Of a DNA stretch of 39,620 nt, positions 8,837-17,224 are shown piece after piece; position 1 is the first letter of the stretch, and each line of letters starts with the position of its first letter. The stretch is from Acidobacteriota bacterium (GTDB taxonomy: Bacteria > Acidobacteriota > Terriglobia > Terriglobales > Acidobacteriaceae). The stretch is from the NCBI GenBank assembly GCA_021810625.1, contig JAJZIJ010000023.1:1-39620 (forward strand), given 5' to 3'. Made by a program: the position numbers and the translations under genes. Under the pieces are notes generated by a model. The model was not told where the DNA came from, did no database searches, and saw only the letters and a list, made by a program, of their open reading frames with translations.

Positions 8837-10164
8837 TCCGCCCCTCCGCTGGTCGTGCCCGTCTGCTGCGGAGGCGCATCGGGAGCGGGCACAACGCGCA
8901 CATGTGTGCCATCATCCATTGCATATGCGCCGACGGTGATGATCTGCGCGCCCGCAGTGATGCCGGAGAGAATCTGTGCCAGCCCGTAGGACTCGATGCC
9001 GACCTTGACCTCCCGCTGGCGCGCGATATTGTCCGCGCCCACGACCATGACGTGTTGTCCACCGCCTGCATTCTGCACGATGGCGGCGGCTGGAACCACG
9101 AGCGCGTCGGGGATCGCGCGGGACTGGACGGCGACATGCACGGGTGTTCCCGGTTGCAGGCGCTTGTTTTTATTTTCGATGCGAATCCAGACCTCAACCG
9201 TGGTGGAGCCAGGGTCCAGCGCAGGGCTGATGAGCATCACCCTGCCCGACACTGGAGTGGAGAAGCCGGGAACCATCACCTGCGCGGGCGCGCCCACGGA
9301 AAGGCCCGTGATCTGGGGCTGCGGCAGATGCGCCTTGGCCACCAAAACGGTAACATCCATCACGGTGAGTAGTGGCGTTCCGGCGGTTGCCATTTCTCCG
9401 GCGTACAAAGGGCGGTCGGTCACGTACCCGTTGATGGGGCTGCGAATCTCTGAATATGCCAGCATGGCCTGCGCCTGTTGATATTGACCCTGCGCCTGAT
9501 GTAATTGCCCGGTCGCGCTGGATAGCTCCGCGCTGCGACTGACTTTTTCCAGCGCCTCCAGATGACGGCGCGCCACGTCATAAAGGGTCTTGGCCTGTAC
9601 CAGCGCGACTTTGGCCTGATCCACATCGCGACCCGGCAGCGCGCCCTGCTCAAACAATTGCTTGCGGCTGTGATAGATGCGCCGTTGCAGATCAATCTGG
9701 GCCTTGGTCTGCGCCAGATCAAGCTGCGCCTTTTGCATTTCCTGCGGAACGGTGGCCTGCGTGGTGGTCGTGTACTGCGCTTTGGCCTGTTGATATTGAC
9801 CCTGGCTGCTGCGGGCCGCGCCTTGTAGGTCGCTGTTTTTCAGCGTGACCAGGAGTTCCCCTTTGTGGACGCGGTCGCCGCGCTGCACGTAATAGCGGGC
9901 CACAGGCGCGCTGATTCTGGTGGCCAGAATCGCCTGATACAGCGGCTCCAGCGTTGCTTCTCCGGTGACGATGACGGTCATCGCTGCGCTGTGCGCGACT
10001 GCGGTCTGCACGCTCACCCGTGGCGCGGGCGCGTTGTGGTCGCTGCTGCATCCTGCCAGCAGCGTTATCCCGACAATGGAGATTGTCCAGCAACGCGCCA
10101 GATTGCAGCGCGATTGCGGCAGGTATTTTCGGTTCGTTCTTTTCACGGCAGCGGCCCCGTCCAT
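8833..10164 (-). CDS. RND periplasmic adaptor (membrane fusion protein), lipoprotein
   Basis: Links the RND permease to the outer-membrane channel. A signal peptide ends in the lipobox LLAGC with C39 as the likely lipidated residue. The biotinyl-lipoyl halves are visible (ISAPVARYYVQRGDRVHKGE and RSPINGYVTDRPLYAGE), separated by a long Gln/Ala-rich coiled-coil hairpin (~105-235). A beta-barrel domain (VMLISPALDPGSTTVEVWI) and a membrane-proximal domain follow. ATG 10164 overlaps the end of the TolC-like gene by 22 bases; GTG 10146 would give a 4-base GTGA overlap and is an equally sensible start. The C-terminal end overlaps the permease start. Confidence 0.92.
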   Translation of the reverse strand: MDGAAAVKRTNRKYLPQSRCNLARCWTISIVGITLLAGCSSDHNAPAPRVSVQTAVAHSAAMTVIVTGEATLEPLYQAILATRISAPVARYYVQRGDRVHKGELLVTLKNSDLQGAARSSQGQYQQAKAQYTTTTQATVPQEMQKAQLDLAQTKAQIDLQRRIYHSRKQLFEQGALPGRDVDQAKVALVQAKTLYDVARRHLEALEKVSRSAELSSATGQLHQAQGQYQQAQAMLAYSEIRSPINGYVTDRPLYAGEMATAGTPLLTVMDVTVLVAKAHLPQPQITGLSVGAPAQVMVPGFSTPVSGRVMLISPALDPGSTTVEVWIRIENKNKRLQPGTPVHVAVQSRAIPDALVVPAAAIVQNAGGGQHVMVVGADNIARQREVKVGIESYGLAQILSGITAGAQIITVGAYAMDDGTHVRVVPAPDAPPQQTGTTSGGAD

Positions 10165-11582
10165 TGTTCCAGATTTGCGCGCGCCACATGATAGCGCGCG
10201 GCCCCGTCAGCTACGGCAGATTCCGCCGCAAAAAGCGTGTTTTGCGCATCGACCACTTCGAGTACGCTCGCCTCTCCAGCCTGATAGCGCAATGTGGTCA
10301 GGCGCAGGCTCTCTTGCGCCTGGCCCACGCTCGCCTGCAAAGACGTGAAGATCGTCGCAGCCGCGCGCAGTTCGTTGTAGCTCTGGTCGAGCGCCGCAAT
10401 CAACTGTCGCTGCGCGTAGTCCAACCCAGCCTGCGCCTGATGTTCGCGCAACTGGCTCTGCTTGATCTTGTCATGCGTGGTGAACCAATTCCATAGCGAA
10501 ATATCAAGTCCGGCTCCAATGGAGTATCCAAGGAACTGCTGTCCGCTAGGGCCGGTGGCTTCAAAATACGGCGCGTCGATTCCGTAATTGTAGGCCAGGG
10601 TCAGGGTCGGGAGGTACCCTCCCCACGCGGCGCGGACATCCTCTTTGGCGACTTGTAGATTTGCCAATGCGCTGCGCATCTCTGGATTGAAGTGTGCGGC
10701 CAGCGCGCGCACCTGCGTCGCTGCAGGAAGATCGGGCTGTGTGTTCAAGGTATCGTCCAAATCATACGGGGTTGAGGGATCGGGAAACAGCAAAACTCCG
10801 AGAGATTCCTTTGCGACCAGCAATGCTTGCCGGGCATCGGCCAGATCACGCTGTCGCTGCTCCCGCTGCAACTGCGCTTTGAGGACATCGGCGTGGGCGA
10901 CCTCGCGGCCTGCTTCCAGTTTGCGCGTCAGATCGTCGAAGCGCCCGGCCTCCTGCTCGGCGGACTGCGCGGCAGCCAGTTTATGCTGCGCGGCCAGCAC
11001 TGCGTAGTAATCCAGGGTGACGACCACATGCAACCCACGCGCGGCAATCTCCGCCTGTGCCTGCGCCTGCTTTGATAACGCGCTGGCCTGCCGATAGCGC
11101 GCCACGCCGGTCAGGCTCAGCTTGTCTGTCACCCGCGCCTGGCTTATATATTCCCGCACGCTGTTGTTGGCGATAAAGACCGGGCCAACGGTGCCGGGGA
11201 GCGGCCCGGAATCTGGAACGCCATTCGGCTGCGTGTAGAGCGCCTCGCCATGATAAGTAGCCTGCGGCAGCAGTCCAGCCAGCGCCATCCGGCGACCATA
11301 GACGGCGCTGCCGCGCGCGGTCTGTTGCGCCAGCCAGGCAGGTTCAATCTTGCGCGCGCTCTCTTCTGCCTGCGCGAAGCTGATGTGTACCGGCGATACA
11401 GCAGCGGCAGCCGCCGTCGGTGCCGCGCGTGAGATCGGTGTTGTGGATGGCAACGGATATGGCTGGGATGTGCCGGGAGAGGTTTGTTGTCCGAAGACAA
11501 CGGCGGCAAGGGAGAGCGGCCACAGAAACGCTGCCGTGGGCAGACCCCTTCGCAGGTTTGAATGTGGGCATTTCTTCCGCAT
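10143..11582 (-). CDS. TolC-family outer-membrane efflux channel
   Basis: Outer-membrane trimeric channel subunit of a tripartite pump. With ATG 11582 the protein is 479 residues and begins MRKK, a basic stretch and a hydrophobic core (AAFLWPLSLAAVVFG), a standard signal peptide. Two outer-membrane-efflux repeats with long amphipathic helices follow; markers are ALAAHFNPEMRSALANLQVAKEDVRAAWGGYLPTLTLAYNYG and the second-repeat QSYNELRAAATIF region (first marker split: HFNPEMRS then GYLPTLTL). ATG 11582 is the last of three start codons in a 15-base tandem repeat, each with its own GGAGG, so initiation at 11597 or 11612 would add 5 or 10 residues. A reading frame continues upstream to 11714, but that extension has no signal-peptide character. 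First gene of the pump set, 85 bases after the VWA gene, which it may follow on the same transcript. Confidence 0.9.
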   Translation of the reverse strand: MRKKCPHSNLRRGLPTAAFLWPLSLAAVVFGQQTSPGTSQPYPLPSTTPISRAAPTAAAAAVSPVHISFAQAEESARKIEPAWLAQQTARGSAVYGRRMALAGLLPQATYHGEALYTQPNGVPDSGPLPGTVGPVFIANNSVREYISQARVTDKLSLTGVARYRQASALSKQAQAQAEIAARGLHVVVTLDYYAVLAAQHKLAAAQSAEQEAGRFDDLTRKLEAGREVAHADVLKAQLQREQRQRDLADARQALLVAKESLGVLLFPDPSTPYDLDDTLNTQPDLPAATQVRALAAHFNPEMRSALANLQVAKEDVRAAWGGYLPTLTLAYNYGIDAPYFEATGPSGQQFLGYSIGAGLDISLWNWFTTHDKIKQSQLREHQAQAGLDYAQRQLIAALDQSYNELRAAATIFTSLQASVGQAQESLRLTTLRYQAGEASVLEVVDAQNTLFAAESAVADGAARYHVARANLEQWTGPLP

Positions 11583-11625
11583 GGATTCCTCCCGCATGGA
11601 TTCCTCCCGCATGGATTCCTCCGGC
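11581..11625 (-). repeat. Three tandem 15-bp units, each a Shine-Dalgarno plus ATG
   Basis: On the minus strand the unit GCGGGAGGAATCCAT occurs three times in a row; the outermost copy begins GCCGG. Every copy places GGAGG five bases before an ATG in the same frame as the TolC-like gene. The adjoining gene start (GCGGAAGAAATGCC) resembles a decayed fourth copy. Because the unit length is divisible by three, copy-number change would add or remove start sites without a frameshift. Confidence 0.95.
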
Positions 11626-11667
11626 AGGGAGCCTGTCCCCCACAAGCTCCCCATTCTCCCACAGGTT

Positions 11668-13005
11668 CTAGTGCATGGAGCTGGCCGTTGGGTAGTAGCC
11701 CTGCTTGGAGACAACAGTCAGGTTGGGACGCAGAACCTGAACCTCAATCTTCCGAAAGCGGCTGTCGAAGACGGAACGATGGCTGTTATAGCCCAGCGTG
11801 TACTCGGTACGCACCTCTTCGGCAATTCGGGAGAAGCTGCGCTCAATGCCATTGCGAGAAAGCTCCGCATCCAATTGCCCGCCGCTGGCCGTTGTGTACT
11901 TGGGAAGAATGTTGTCCACGCCCAGCAGGGGCAGATGGAACTTGTCCAGAAAACCGAGTACCGGCGTCGCCGAATCGCCCACCAGCGTGCCATAGACGGC
12001 GATCTGGTTGGTCAGCAGGTACCGGATGACTTCCTTGTAGGAGGCCGTGCTGCCGTGCTCCTTGCCGTCGCTGATGACGTAGATGATGCGGCGGCGACCT
12101 TTGCCGCGCTGCGCCAGACCGTTGGCAGCCTCAAGAATCGCGTCATTCAGCGTGTGAATTTCATGCGGAATGATCGGAATGTAGCTGCCATTGTGCATCG
12201 GCGTTACATTGGGATCAATCGTGTGGCCGTTGAGCACCGGCCCCTCAGACATCGGGCCGTAGCCGCCGGGCACCTGCATGTCCCGGCCTGGGGATTGGAT
12301 GCGGCTGAGTACGGCGGTCAAACGCTGGCTCTGCGCGCCGGTAAATGCCGTGGCCTGATTGACGTGCGAGGCATAGGTGTAGACAGAAATTTCGTCATAC
12401 GGCGTGAACGCGCCCTGCAACGCGCCGAGCGCGTCATTGACCTTCTTCATGGTGTCGGACGGCAGGCTTTGGTCGATGACAAATGCGACGGAGAGCGGGA
12501 ATGGGTCTACGGTGAAGAAGGTGAGCTGCTGCTGCACGCCATCTTCAAACACCCTGAAATCGCGCCATGTCAAGCCCGGAACCAGGTGGCCCTTGCTGTC
12601 CTTTACGATCACCGGAACCAGTACAAAGTTGACGCGTGTGCGCAGCGTATAGGCCGCAGTGGAAGACCCCAATCCAGCGGCGGGCTGCTCTGGCGGAAGA
12701 ATATCGCTCTTGGTCTGACTGGTGGGGGCAGCCGTCGGTGTTGAGGGGGTTGCTGGCGGTGCTCCAGGCTGGCTTGTCTGTGCGCCAGCGTCTTCATCCC
12801 CGCTGGTGGAGGAGCCTTGCCCCGGTGTTACGCCCTGGAGCAATCCCGGCAGCGTCAACGATCCCGGCACGCGGAGGGACTGCTGTGGCGCAGGCGCTGC
12901 CGGTGGAAGCGTGCTCGGAGTTTCCGGCACCTGCGAATTTTGTTGTGCATGCAGCAACGTGCCGCTGCATAGCATGATGGCGACTGCCAGAGTACCCAAC
13001 TTCAC
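11668..13005 (-). CDS. Secreted VWA-domain protein, acidobacterial type
   Basis: Exported protein of 445 residues whose role is unknown. A signal peptide (MKLGTLAVAIMLCSGTLLHA) precedes a Pro/Thr/Ser/Gln-rich low-complexity linker (~22-110). Then comes a beta-rich segment (VPVIVKDSKGHLVPGLTW, DFRVFEDGVQQQLTFF) and a von Willebrand A domain. This order (DFxVxEDGxxQ, VWA, ending in a GYYP motif) is typical of the VWFA-related family expanded in Acidobacteria. The metal-site loop reads FVIDQSLPS, so the canonical DxSxS is altered (second serine displaced by one); metal binding may be weakened. The start is GTG 13005 with AGGGGG four bases before. Possibly co-transcribed with the pump genes. Confidence 0.83.
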   Translation of the reverse strand: MKLGTLAVAIMLCSGTLLHAQQNSQVPETPSTLPPAAPAPQQSLRVPGSLTLPGLLQGVTPGQGSSTSGDEDAGAQTSQPGAPPATPSTPTAAPTSQTKSDILPPEQPAAGLGSSTAAYTLRTRVNFVLVPVIVKDSKGHLVPGLTWRDFRVFEDGVQQQLTFFTVDPFPLSVAFVIDQSLPSDTMKKVNDALGALQGAFTPYDEISVYTYASHVNQATAFTGAQSQRLTAVLSRIQSPGRDMQVPGGYGPMSEGPVLNGHTIDPNVTPMHNGSYIPIIPHEIHTLNDAILEAANGLAQRGKGRRRIIYVISDGKEHGSTASYKEVIRYLLTNQIAVYGTLVGDSATPVLGFLDKFHLPLLGVDNILPKYTTASGGQLDAELSRNGIERSFSRIAEEVRTEYTLGYNSHRSVFDSRFRKIEVQVLRPNLTVVSKQGYYPTASSMH

Positions 13006-13283
13006 CGAACCCCCTAAAAGTGCAAGCCCATTATCCTCAATGCTTCCTGAGTATGGGAACAGCGTCTGACCTTCTGATTGCCGACTTCTTCTTCTATTGT
13101 ATGGCGGGAAACGATAAAGTGGGCAACGGAGTTGTCATGGAGATGAAAAAGAGATGCGCGACAGCCGGGAGTTCCTCCGCTATTTGTCGATCACATCCGC
13201 ATCCCTGATACGTTAGAAGGACGGGGAAACAGAGGAAATTTCTTCCGCCTGCTTCGATCATGCAGCAACGAAAGGCTGAGTTC
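13006..13283. other. Divergent intergenic region between VWA gene and glycosyltransferase
   Basis: About 280 bases that must hold promoters for both directions. I see no good -35/-10 pair at a 16-18 base spacing, no strong dyad and no credible small gene; ORFs here are short and unlike any family I know. Confidence 0.4.
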
Positions 13284-14438
13284 ATGCGTGTCTCGCTGGC
13301 TGTCTTTGGCGTGTTTCATCACTTTGAACTGGCGCATCAACTGCGTCGGCACGGCCATCTGCAAAAGATTTATTCCACTTTTCCGTGGTTTCGCCTGAAA
13401 CGCGAAGGTCTGCCGCATGAGTTCGTCGAAACCTTCCCCTGGTATCACACCGGAGTCAGCGCCCTGGCCCGCTATGGCCTGTATCCCGCGCCGTGGACGG
13501 AGACCCTGGATTGGTGGAATGGCCTGGCCTTTGATGCCTGGCTGAAGAGGCGCATTCCAGAGACGGATGCTCTGATTGCCATTGCTGGCGCGGGCCTAGC
13601 TGCCGGACGGTTGGTGCAAGCTCGCGGAGGAAAATACATTTGCGACCGCGGCTCCACGCACGCGCGTTATCAGGGAAGGCTACTCGAAGAGGAATTTCTC
13701 CGTTGGGATATTCCGCTTAAAATGCACGACGCGCGCGACACCGAGCGCGAGGAGCAGCAGTACGAAATGGCCGATTGCATCACGGTGCCCTCGCATTTTG
13801 CCGCGCAGAGTTTTGTTGCGGAGGGTATTCCAGCAGAGAAAGTACGGATCATTCCGTATGGTGCGCGGCTGGATCATTTTTCTCCGCAGGCAGAACCCGA
13901 TCCAGAAGCCTTCAACCTGATCTTTGTCGGTCAGATTGGCCTGCGCAAGGGTGTGCCCTATTTGCTAGAGGCGTTCGCTCGCCTGTGCCATCCACGCAAA
14001 CGGCTACGCATGGTGGGTGCCATTCAGCCGGAGATACGCTCCTTATTACCCAAATTGCCGCTTGATAACGTGGAGTTTACGGGTGTCGTTCCACGCGGGG
14101 AGCTATCGCGGTATTTCAGCGCCAGCAACGCGCTGCTGCTGCCAAGTCTGGAGGAAGGTCTGGCGCTGGTGCAGGCCGAAGCGATGGCCTGCGGCTGTCC
14201 GGTAATTGCCACAACCAACACCGGCGCAGAGGATTTGTTTACCGACGGCAAAGATGGATTTATTGTTCCCATTCGCGATCCGCAGGCGCTGGCGGATCGA
14301 ATGCAGTTGCTGGCTGACGATCCGCAGCTTCAACAGCGAATGCGCGCCGCCGCGCTGGAGCGCGTGCAGACGCTGGGCGGATGGAAGGATTACGGCGACC
14401 GCTGGGCGCATCTGCTGGAGGAGCTATGCGGCACGTAG
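13284..14438 (+). CDS. Glycosyltransferase, GT4 (GT-B fold)
   Basis: Cytoplasmic or membrane-associated sugar transferase of 384 residues. The C-terminal nucleotide-sugar domain carries the GT4 signatures: FVGQIGLRKGVPYLLEAF, then the E-x7-E motif in SLEEGLALVQAEAMACGCPVI. The N-terminal acceptor domain (HHFELAHQLRRHG) is present. I chose ATG 13284 because AAAGG lies eight bases upstream; ATG 13260 adds eight residues without a ribosome-binding site. It is followed 28 bases on by a second glycosyltransferase, so the two probably act in the same polysaccharide or glycolipid pathway. Donor and acceptor cannot be told from sequence. Confidence 0.86.
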   Translation: MRVSLAVFGVFHHFELAHQLRRHGHLQKIYSTFPWFRLKREGLPHEFVETFPWYHTGVSALARYGLYPAPWTETLDWWNGLAFDAWLKRRIPETDALIAIAGAGLAAGRLVQARGGKYICDRGSTHARYQGRLLEEEFLRWDIPLKMHDARDTEREEQQYEMADCITVPSHFAAQSFVAEGIPAEKVRIIPYGARLDHFSPQAEPDPEAFNLIFVGQIGLRKGVPYLLEAFARLCHPRKRLRMVGAIQPEIRSLLPKLPLDNVEFTGVVPRGELSRYFSASNALLLPSLEEGLALVQAEAMACGCPVIATTNTGAEDLFTDGKDGFIVPIRDPQALADRMQLLADDPQLQQRMRAAALERVQTLGGWKDYGDRWAHLLEELCGT

Positions 14439-14466
14439 TGGCGCGTGGGATCGACGAGGATTGCTT

Positions 14467-15603
14467 ATGAAAGCAGCACTTTCTACTGGCCGTCCGGCTC
14501 ATGCGGCTGTCCCCGCGAACCTGTTGCGGCAACGTGGCATCGAGGTCACGCTCTACACCTCCGCCTATCGCAGCCGCTTTCGCAATCTGGACGCTGCGAT
14601 CCATCTTCGCTGGCTTCCGCAGTGGGTTCCCATGCTGCATTTTGCCACTGGAGTGCAGTTGCCCCGCGCCTTTCAGCGTGCCGACACGGTGCTCTACGAT
14701 CATCTCGTCGCGCTTCGTATGGGAACCTTCGATCTCTTCTGGGGATCGGCCACCGGCTCGCTGGCCTCTGGGCGGGCAGCGCGTCGGCGCGGCGCGCATT
14801 TTGTTTTGGATCGCGCCTGCCCGCACGTCGATGTGCAACAAAATCTTGTGCGAATCGAGTGCGACCGACTTGGCGTGGCCTACGATCCTGAGCCAGCGTG
14901 GTTCCGTGACCGCCAGCTTGCCGAGTACGCCGAAGCGGACACCATTGTCGTTCCGTCGCGGTATTCGGCGATCTCGTTTGCCCCGGAGATGCAGTCGAAG
15001 GTTATAGTCGCCCCTCTGTTTGGAAGGGTCGCTTCCCGTCCGATCCACGCTGCGCGACCCGACCGTCCCTTCACCTTCGGCATGGTGGGAGGCAACCCGG
15101 TACGCAAAGGTTTCCTGTACCTATTGCAGGCATGGGAACAGATCCAATTGCCACGCGCCCGTCTGCTATTGCGCTGCGATGCCGCGCTGGGGAAATTCCC
15201 CGCGCTCCGCGACCTGTTGCGCCGCCTGCCGAATGTGGAGGTGGTCGGCTACCTCAATGACATGCAGGATTTCTACCGCCAGTGCGATGCTTTCGTCTTC
15301 CCGACGGTCGATGATGGCTTTGGCATGGCGCTGCTGGAGGCTGTGGCGCACGGGCTGCCCGCCATCACGACAACGCACTGCGGCGCTGCGGAACTCTTTC
15401 AGGCGGGCGAGGATATGCTCGTGATTCCACCGCAGGATGCAGCGGCGCTGGCAACGGCGATGGAAGAGGTTTATCGCTCGGCAGAGCTGCGGGAGCGACT
15501 GCGAAGTCGAGCAAGCAAGACGCTGGCAGGGATCGAAAGCGCGGGTACCTACGCCCTCTACTCCCAGGCGTTGGATGCAATGCTGGACGGCCTGAAACGC
15601 TGA
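14467..15603 (+). CDS. Glycosyltransferase, GT4 (GT-B fold)
   Basis: Second sugar transferase, 378 residues. The C-terminal half shows GMVGGNPVRKGFLYLLQAW, a phosphate-binding loop, and the donor-site motif TVDDGFGMALLEAVAHGLPAI, in which Asp replaces the first Glu of E-x7-E. ATG 14467 is preceded by GAGGA at a good distance; the frame is open further upstream but only as a shadow of the previous gene. The N-terminus (MKAALSTGRPAHA) is that of a normal GT-B Rossmann strand, though somewhat short. Both transferases end before the rpsT terminator, which lies convergent to them and could also stop this transcript. Confidence 0.85.
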   Translation: MKAALSTGRPAHAAVPANLLRQRGIEVTLYTSAYRSRFRNLDAAIHLRWLPQWVPMLHFATGVQLPRAFQRADTVLYDHLVALRMGTFDLFWGSATGSLASGRAARRRGAHFVLDRACPHVDVQQNLVRIECDRLGVAYDPEPAWFRDRQLAEYAEADTIVVPSRYSAISFAPEMQSKVIVAPLFGRVASRPIHAARPDRPFTFGMVGGNPVRKGFLYLLQAWEQIQLPRARLLLRCDAALGKFPALRDLLRRLPNVEVVGYLNDMQDFYRQCDAFVFPTVDDGFGMALLEAVAHGLPAITTTHCGAAELFQAGEDMLVIPPQDAAALATAMEEVYRSAELRERLRSRASKTLAGIESAGTYALYSQALDAMLDGLKR

Positions 15604-15630
15604 ATCGGCGATAAACGCAGCAACAACAAA

Positions 15631-15652
15631 CGGCCCGGATTGTTCCGGGCCG
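15631..15652 (-). terminator. Rho-independent terminator of rpsT
   Basis: Perfect 9-bp stem CGGCCCGGA / TCCGGGCCG with a 4-base loop. On the minus strand it is followed by TTTGTTGTTG, 36 bases after the rpsT stop, so it mainly serves rpsT; the plus-strand side lacks a T-run but the stem may also hinder read-through from the glycosyltransferase genes. Confidence 0.8.
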
Positions 15653-15688
15653 CTGCTGCTACATCAAAATGTTGTTGCGGACGAGCGC

Positions 15689-15967
15689 CTACGCCGTTTT
15701 CTTAACGGCCAGGTTTTTGACGCGAGCATTCAGGCGGCTCTTGTAGCGGGAGGCGGTGTTGTTATGCAGCACGCCCTTCTGCACGCTTTTGTCGAGCACG
15801 GAGACGGTCTTTCTGTACTGCTCTCCGGCGGCTTTGGCATCGCCTGCGACCAAGGTCTCGCGCATGGCGCGCAGGCTGCTGCGCATCTTGGTGCGGTTGG
15901 CGCGGTTGACTGCGGTGCGGGTTTCGGTCTGTCGTGCTCGCTTCAGCGAGGATACGTGATTCGCCAT
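15689..15967 (-). CDS. rpsT: 30S ribosomal protein S20
   Basis: Small basic protein of 92 residues that binds 16S rRNA early in 30S assembly. The opening [21 protein letters not shown] and the helical Lys/Arg/Ala-rich body ([14 protein letters not shown], then [20 protein letters not shown]) are diagnostic for S20 and the length is standard. The gene stands alone with its own promoter (16066-16094) and terminator (15631-15652). In many bacteria S20 represses its own translation through its leader; the ~95-base leader here leaves room for that, but I see no specific structure to prove it. Confidence 0.97.
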   Translation of the reverse strand: MANHVSSLKRARQTETRTAVNRANRTKMRSSLRAMRETLVAGDAKAAGEQYRKTVSVLDKSVQKGVLHNNTASRYKSRLNARVKNLAVKKTA

Positions 15968-16065
15968 GCAACTCTCTTTCGATTCACCAAACTGCTTTGG
16001 TTGGAATTTTGTCTACTGCAAACTTTTACCCGAAGGATGGAAAATCACTCCGGTCGCAATTTTTA

Positions 16066-16094
16066 AGTCTACGGGAATCGACCTGTGTGGTCAA
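16066..16094 (-). promoter_or_regulatory. Sigma-70-type promoter for rpsT
   Basis: Reading the minus strand, TTGACC (16094-16089) and TAGACT (16071-16066) are separated by exactly 17 bases, close to the sigma-70 consensus. It sits immediately downstream of the mnmA stop and ~95 bases before the rpsT start, so rpsT need not depend on mnmA transcription. Confidence 0.72.
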
Positions 16095-16103
16095 CCTCTC
16101 AGC

Positions 16104-17219
16104 CTAGCGAATCCAGCCGCCGCCGACCACCTCGTCGCCAACGTAGAAAACTGCGGCCTGACCGGGGGTGACAGCGCGTTGCGGTTCGTCAAAGGTGGCC
16201 AGAATTTCATCGTCCTTGCCGGAGGGCGCAAGCGTGGCCCAGGCCGGTTCATGGCGATGGCGAATCTTGATCTGCACGCGCAGCGGTGCCTCCAGCCCGG
16301 AGATGGAAATCCAATTGAGCCGATGGGCGCGCAGCGTCTTCGAGGCCAGCGCCTCATTGCCGCCGACGACCACCTTGCGCTCCGCTCCGTTGATCTCGAT
16401 GACGTACAGCGGCGTGCCAGAGGCCACGCCCAGACCCTTGCGCTGGCCCACGGTAAAGTTGTGGATGCCCTCATGGTGTCCGATTACGGTTCCATCCGTA
16501 GTGACCACCTCCCCGCTGGTGTCGGGAAGCGTGTCGTTCTGCTCGGCAAGGTAGGCATCAAGGAAGCGCTTGTAATCGCCGCCGGGAACGAAGCATATCT
16601 CCTGCGAATCAGGCTTCTGCGCTAAGGCCAGATGATGCTCGCCTGCCATTGCGCGCACCTCCGGCTTGGTGTAGTTGCCCAGCGGAAAGAGCGTGCGGCT
16701 AAGCTGCTCCTGCGTAAGGCCAAAGAGGAAGTAGGTCTGATCCTTGCTGGCATCTGCCGGGCGCTTGAGAATCCAGCGGTTGCGGGCTGGGTCGTACTGG
16801 TTGCGCGCGTAATGGCCGGTGGCGATGCGCTCGGCACCGATCTGCCGCGCAGTGATGAGCAACTGGTCGAACTTGAGATGATTGTTGCAGAGCGTGCAGG
16901 GCACCGGCGTGCGTCCGCTCAGATATTCGCCGACGAAAGGGCGGATGACCTCCTGCTCAAAGCGCTCCTGCTGATTGATGACATAGTAGGGAATGTCGAG
17001 TTGCTCGGCCACGCGGCGCGCATCGTAGACATCATCAAGCGAACAGCAGCGTCCTTCGGTACTCTCCGGCATTCCGGGCATTCCGGCCAGACGGCGCTGA
17101 TTCCAAAGTTGCAGCGTCAGGCCAACGAGGGTGTAGCCCTCGGCCTTGAGCATGGCGGCGACGGTCGAGGAATCGACACCGCCGGACATGGCCACCGCGA
17201 TGGTTTCAGGTGTGGACAT
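16104..17219 (-). CDS. mnmA: tRNA-specific 2-thiouridylase
   Basis: Adds sulfur to C2 of the wobble uridine (U34) in tRNA-Lys, -Glu and -Gln, using ATP and persulfide sulfur. The PP-loop SGGVDSS is at residues 12-18. The catalytic cysteine pair appears as C111 (in CTLCNNHLKF) and C209 (in SQEICFVPGGDY), and tRNA-binding segments GHYAR and KDQTYFLF are present. The length of 371 is normal. It starts at ATG 17219, 5 bases after the stop of the cysteine desulfurase gene, which would supply the sulfur directly; the pair is a common arrangement outside the enterobacteria, where the Tus relay is used instead. Confidence 0.95.
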   Translation of the reverse strand: MSTPETIAVAMSGGVDSSTVAAMLKAEGYTLVGLTLQLWNQRRLAGMPGMPESTEGRCCSLDDVYDARRVAEQLDIPYYVINQQERFEQEVIRPFVGEYLSGRTPVPCTLCNNHLKFDQLLITARQIGAERIATGHYARNQYDPARNRWILKRPADASKDQTYFLFGLTQEQLSRTLFPLGNYTKPEVRAMAGEHHLALAQKPDSQEICFVPGGDYKRFLDAYLAEQNDTLPDTSGEVVTTDGTVIGHHEGIHNFTVGQRKGLGVASGTPLYVIEINGAERKVVVGGNEALASKTLRAHRLNWISISGLEAPLRVQIKIRHRHEPAWATLAPSGKDDEILATFDEPQRAVTPGQAAVFYVGDEVVGGGWIR

Positions 17220-17224
17220 AGGCT

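Noticed and set aside
11581-11625. CRISPR-like repeat
   Set aside because: Units are contiguous with no spacers and lie at a gene start; they are a tandem ribosome-binding-site repeat.
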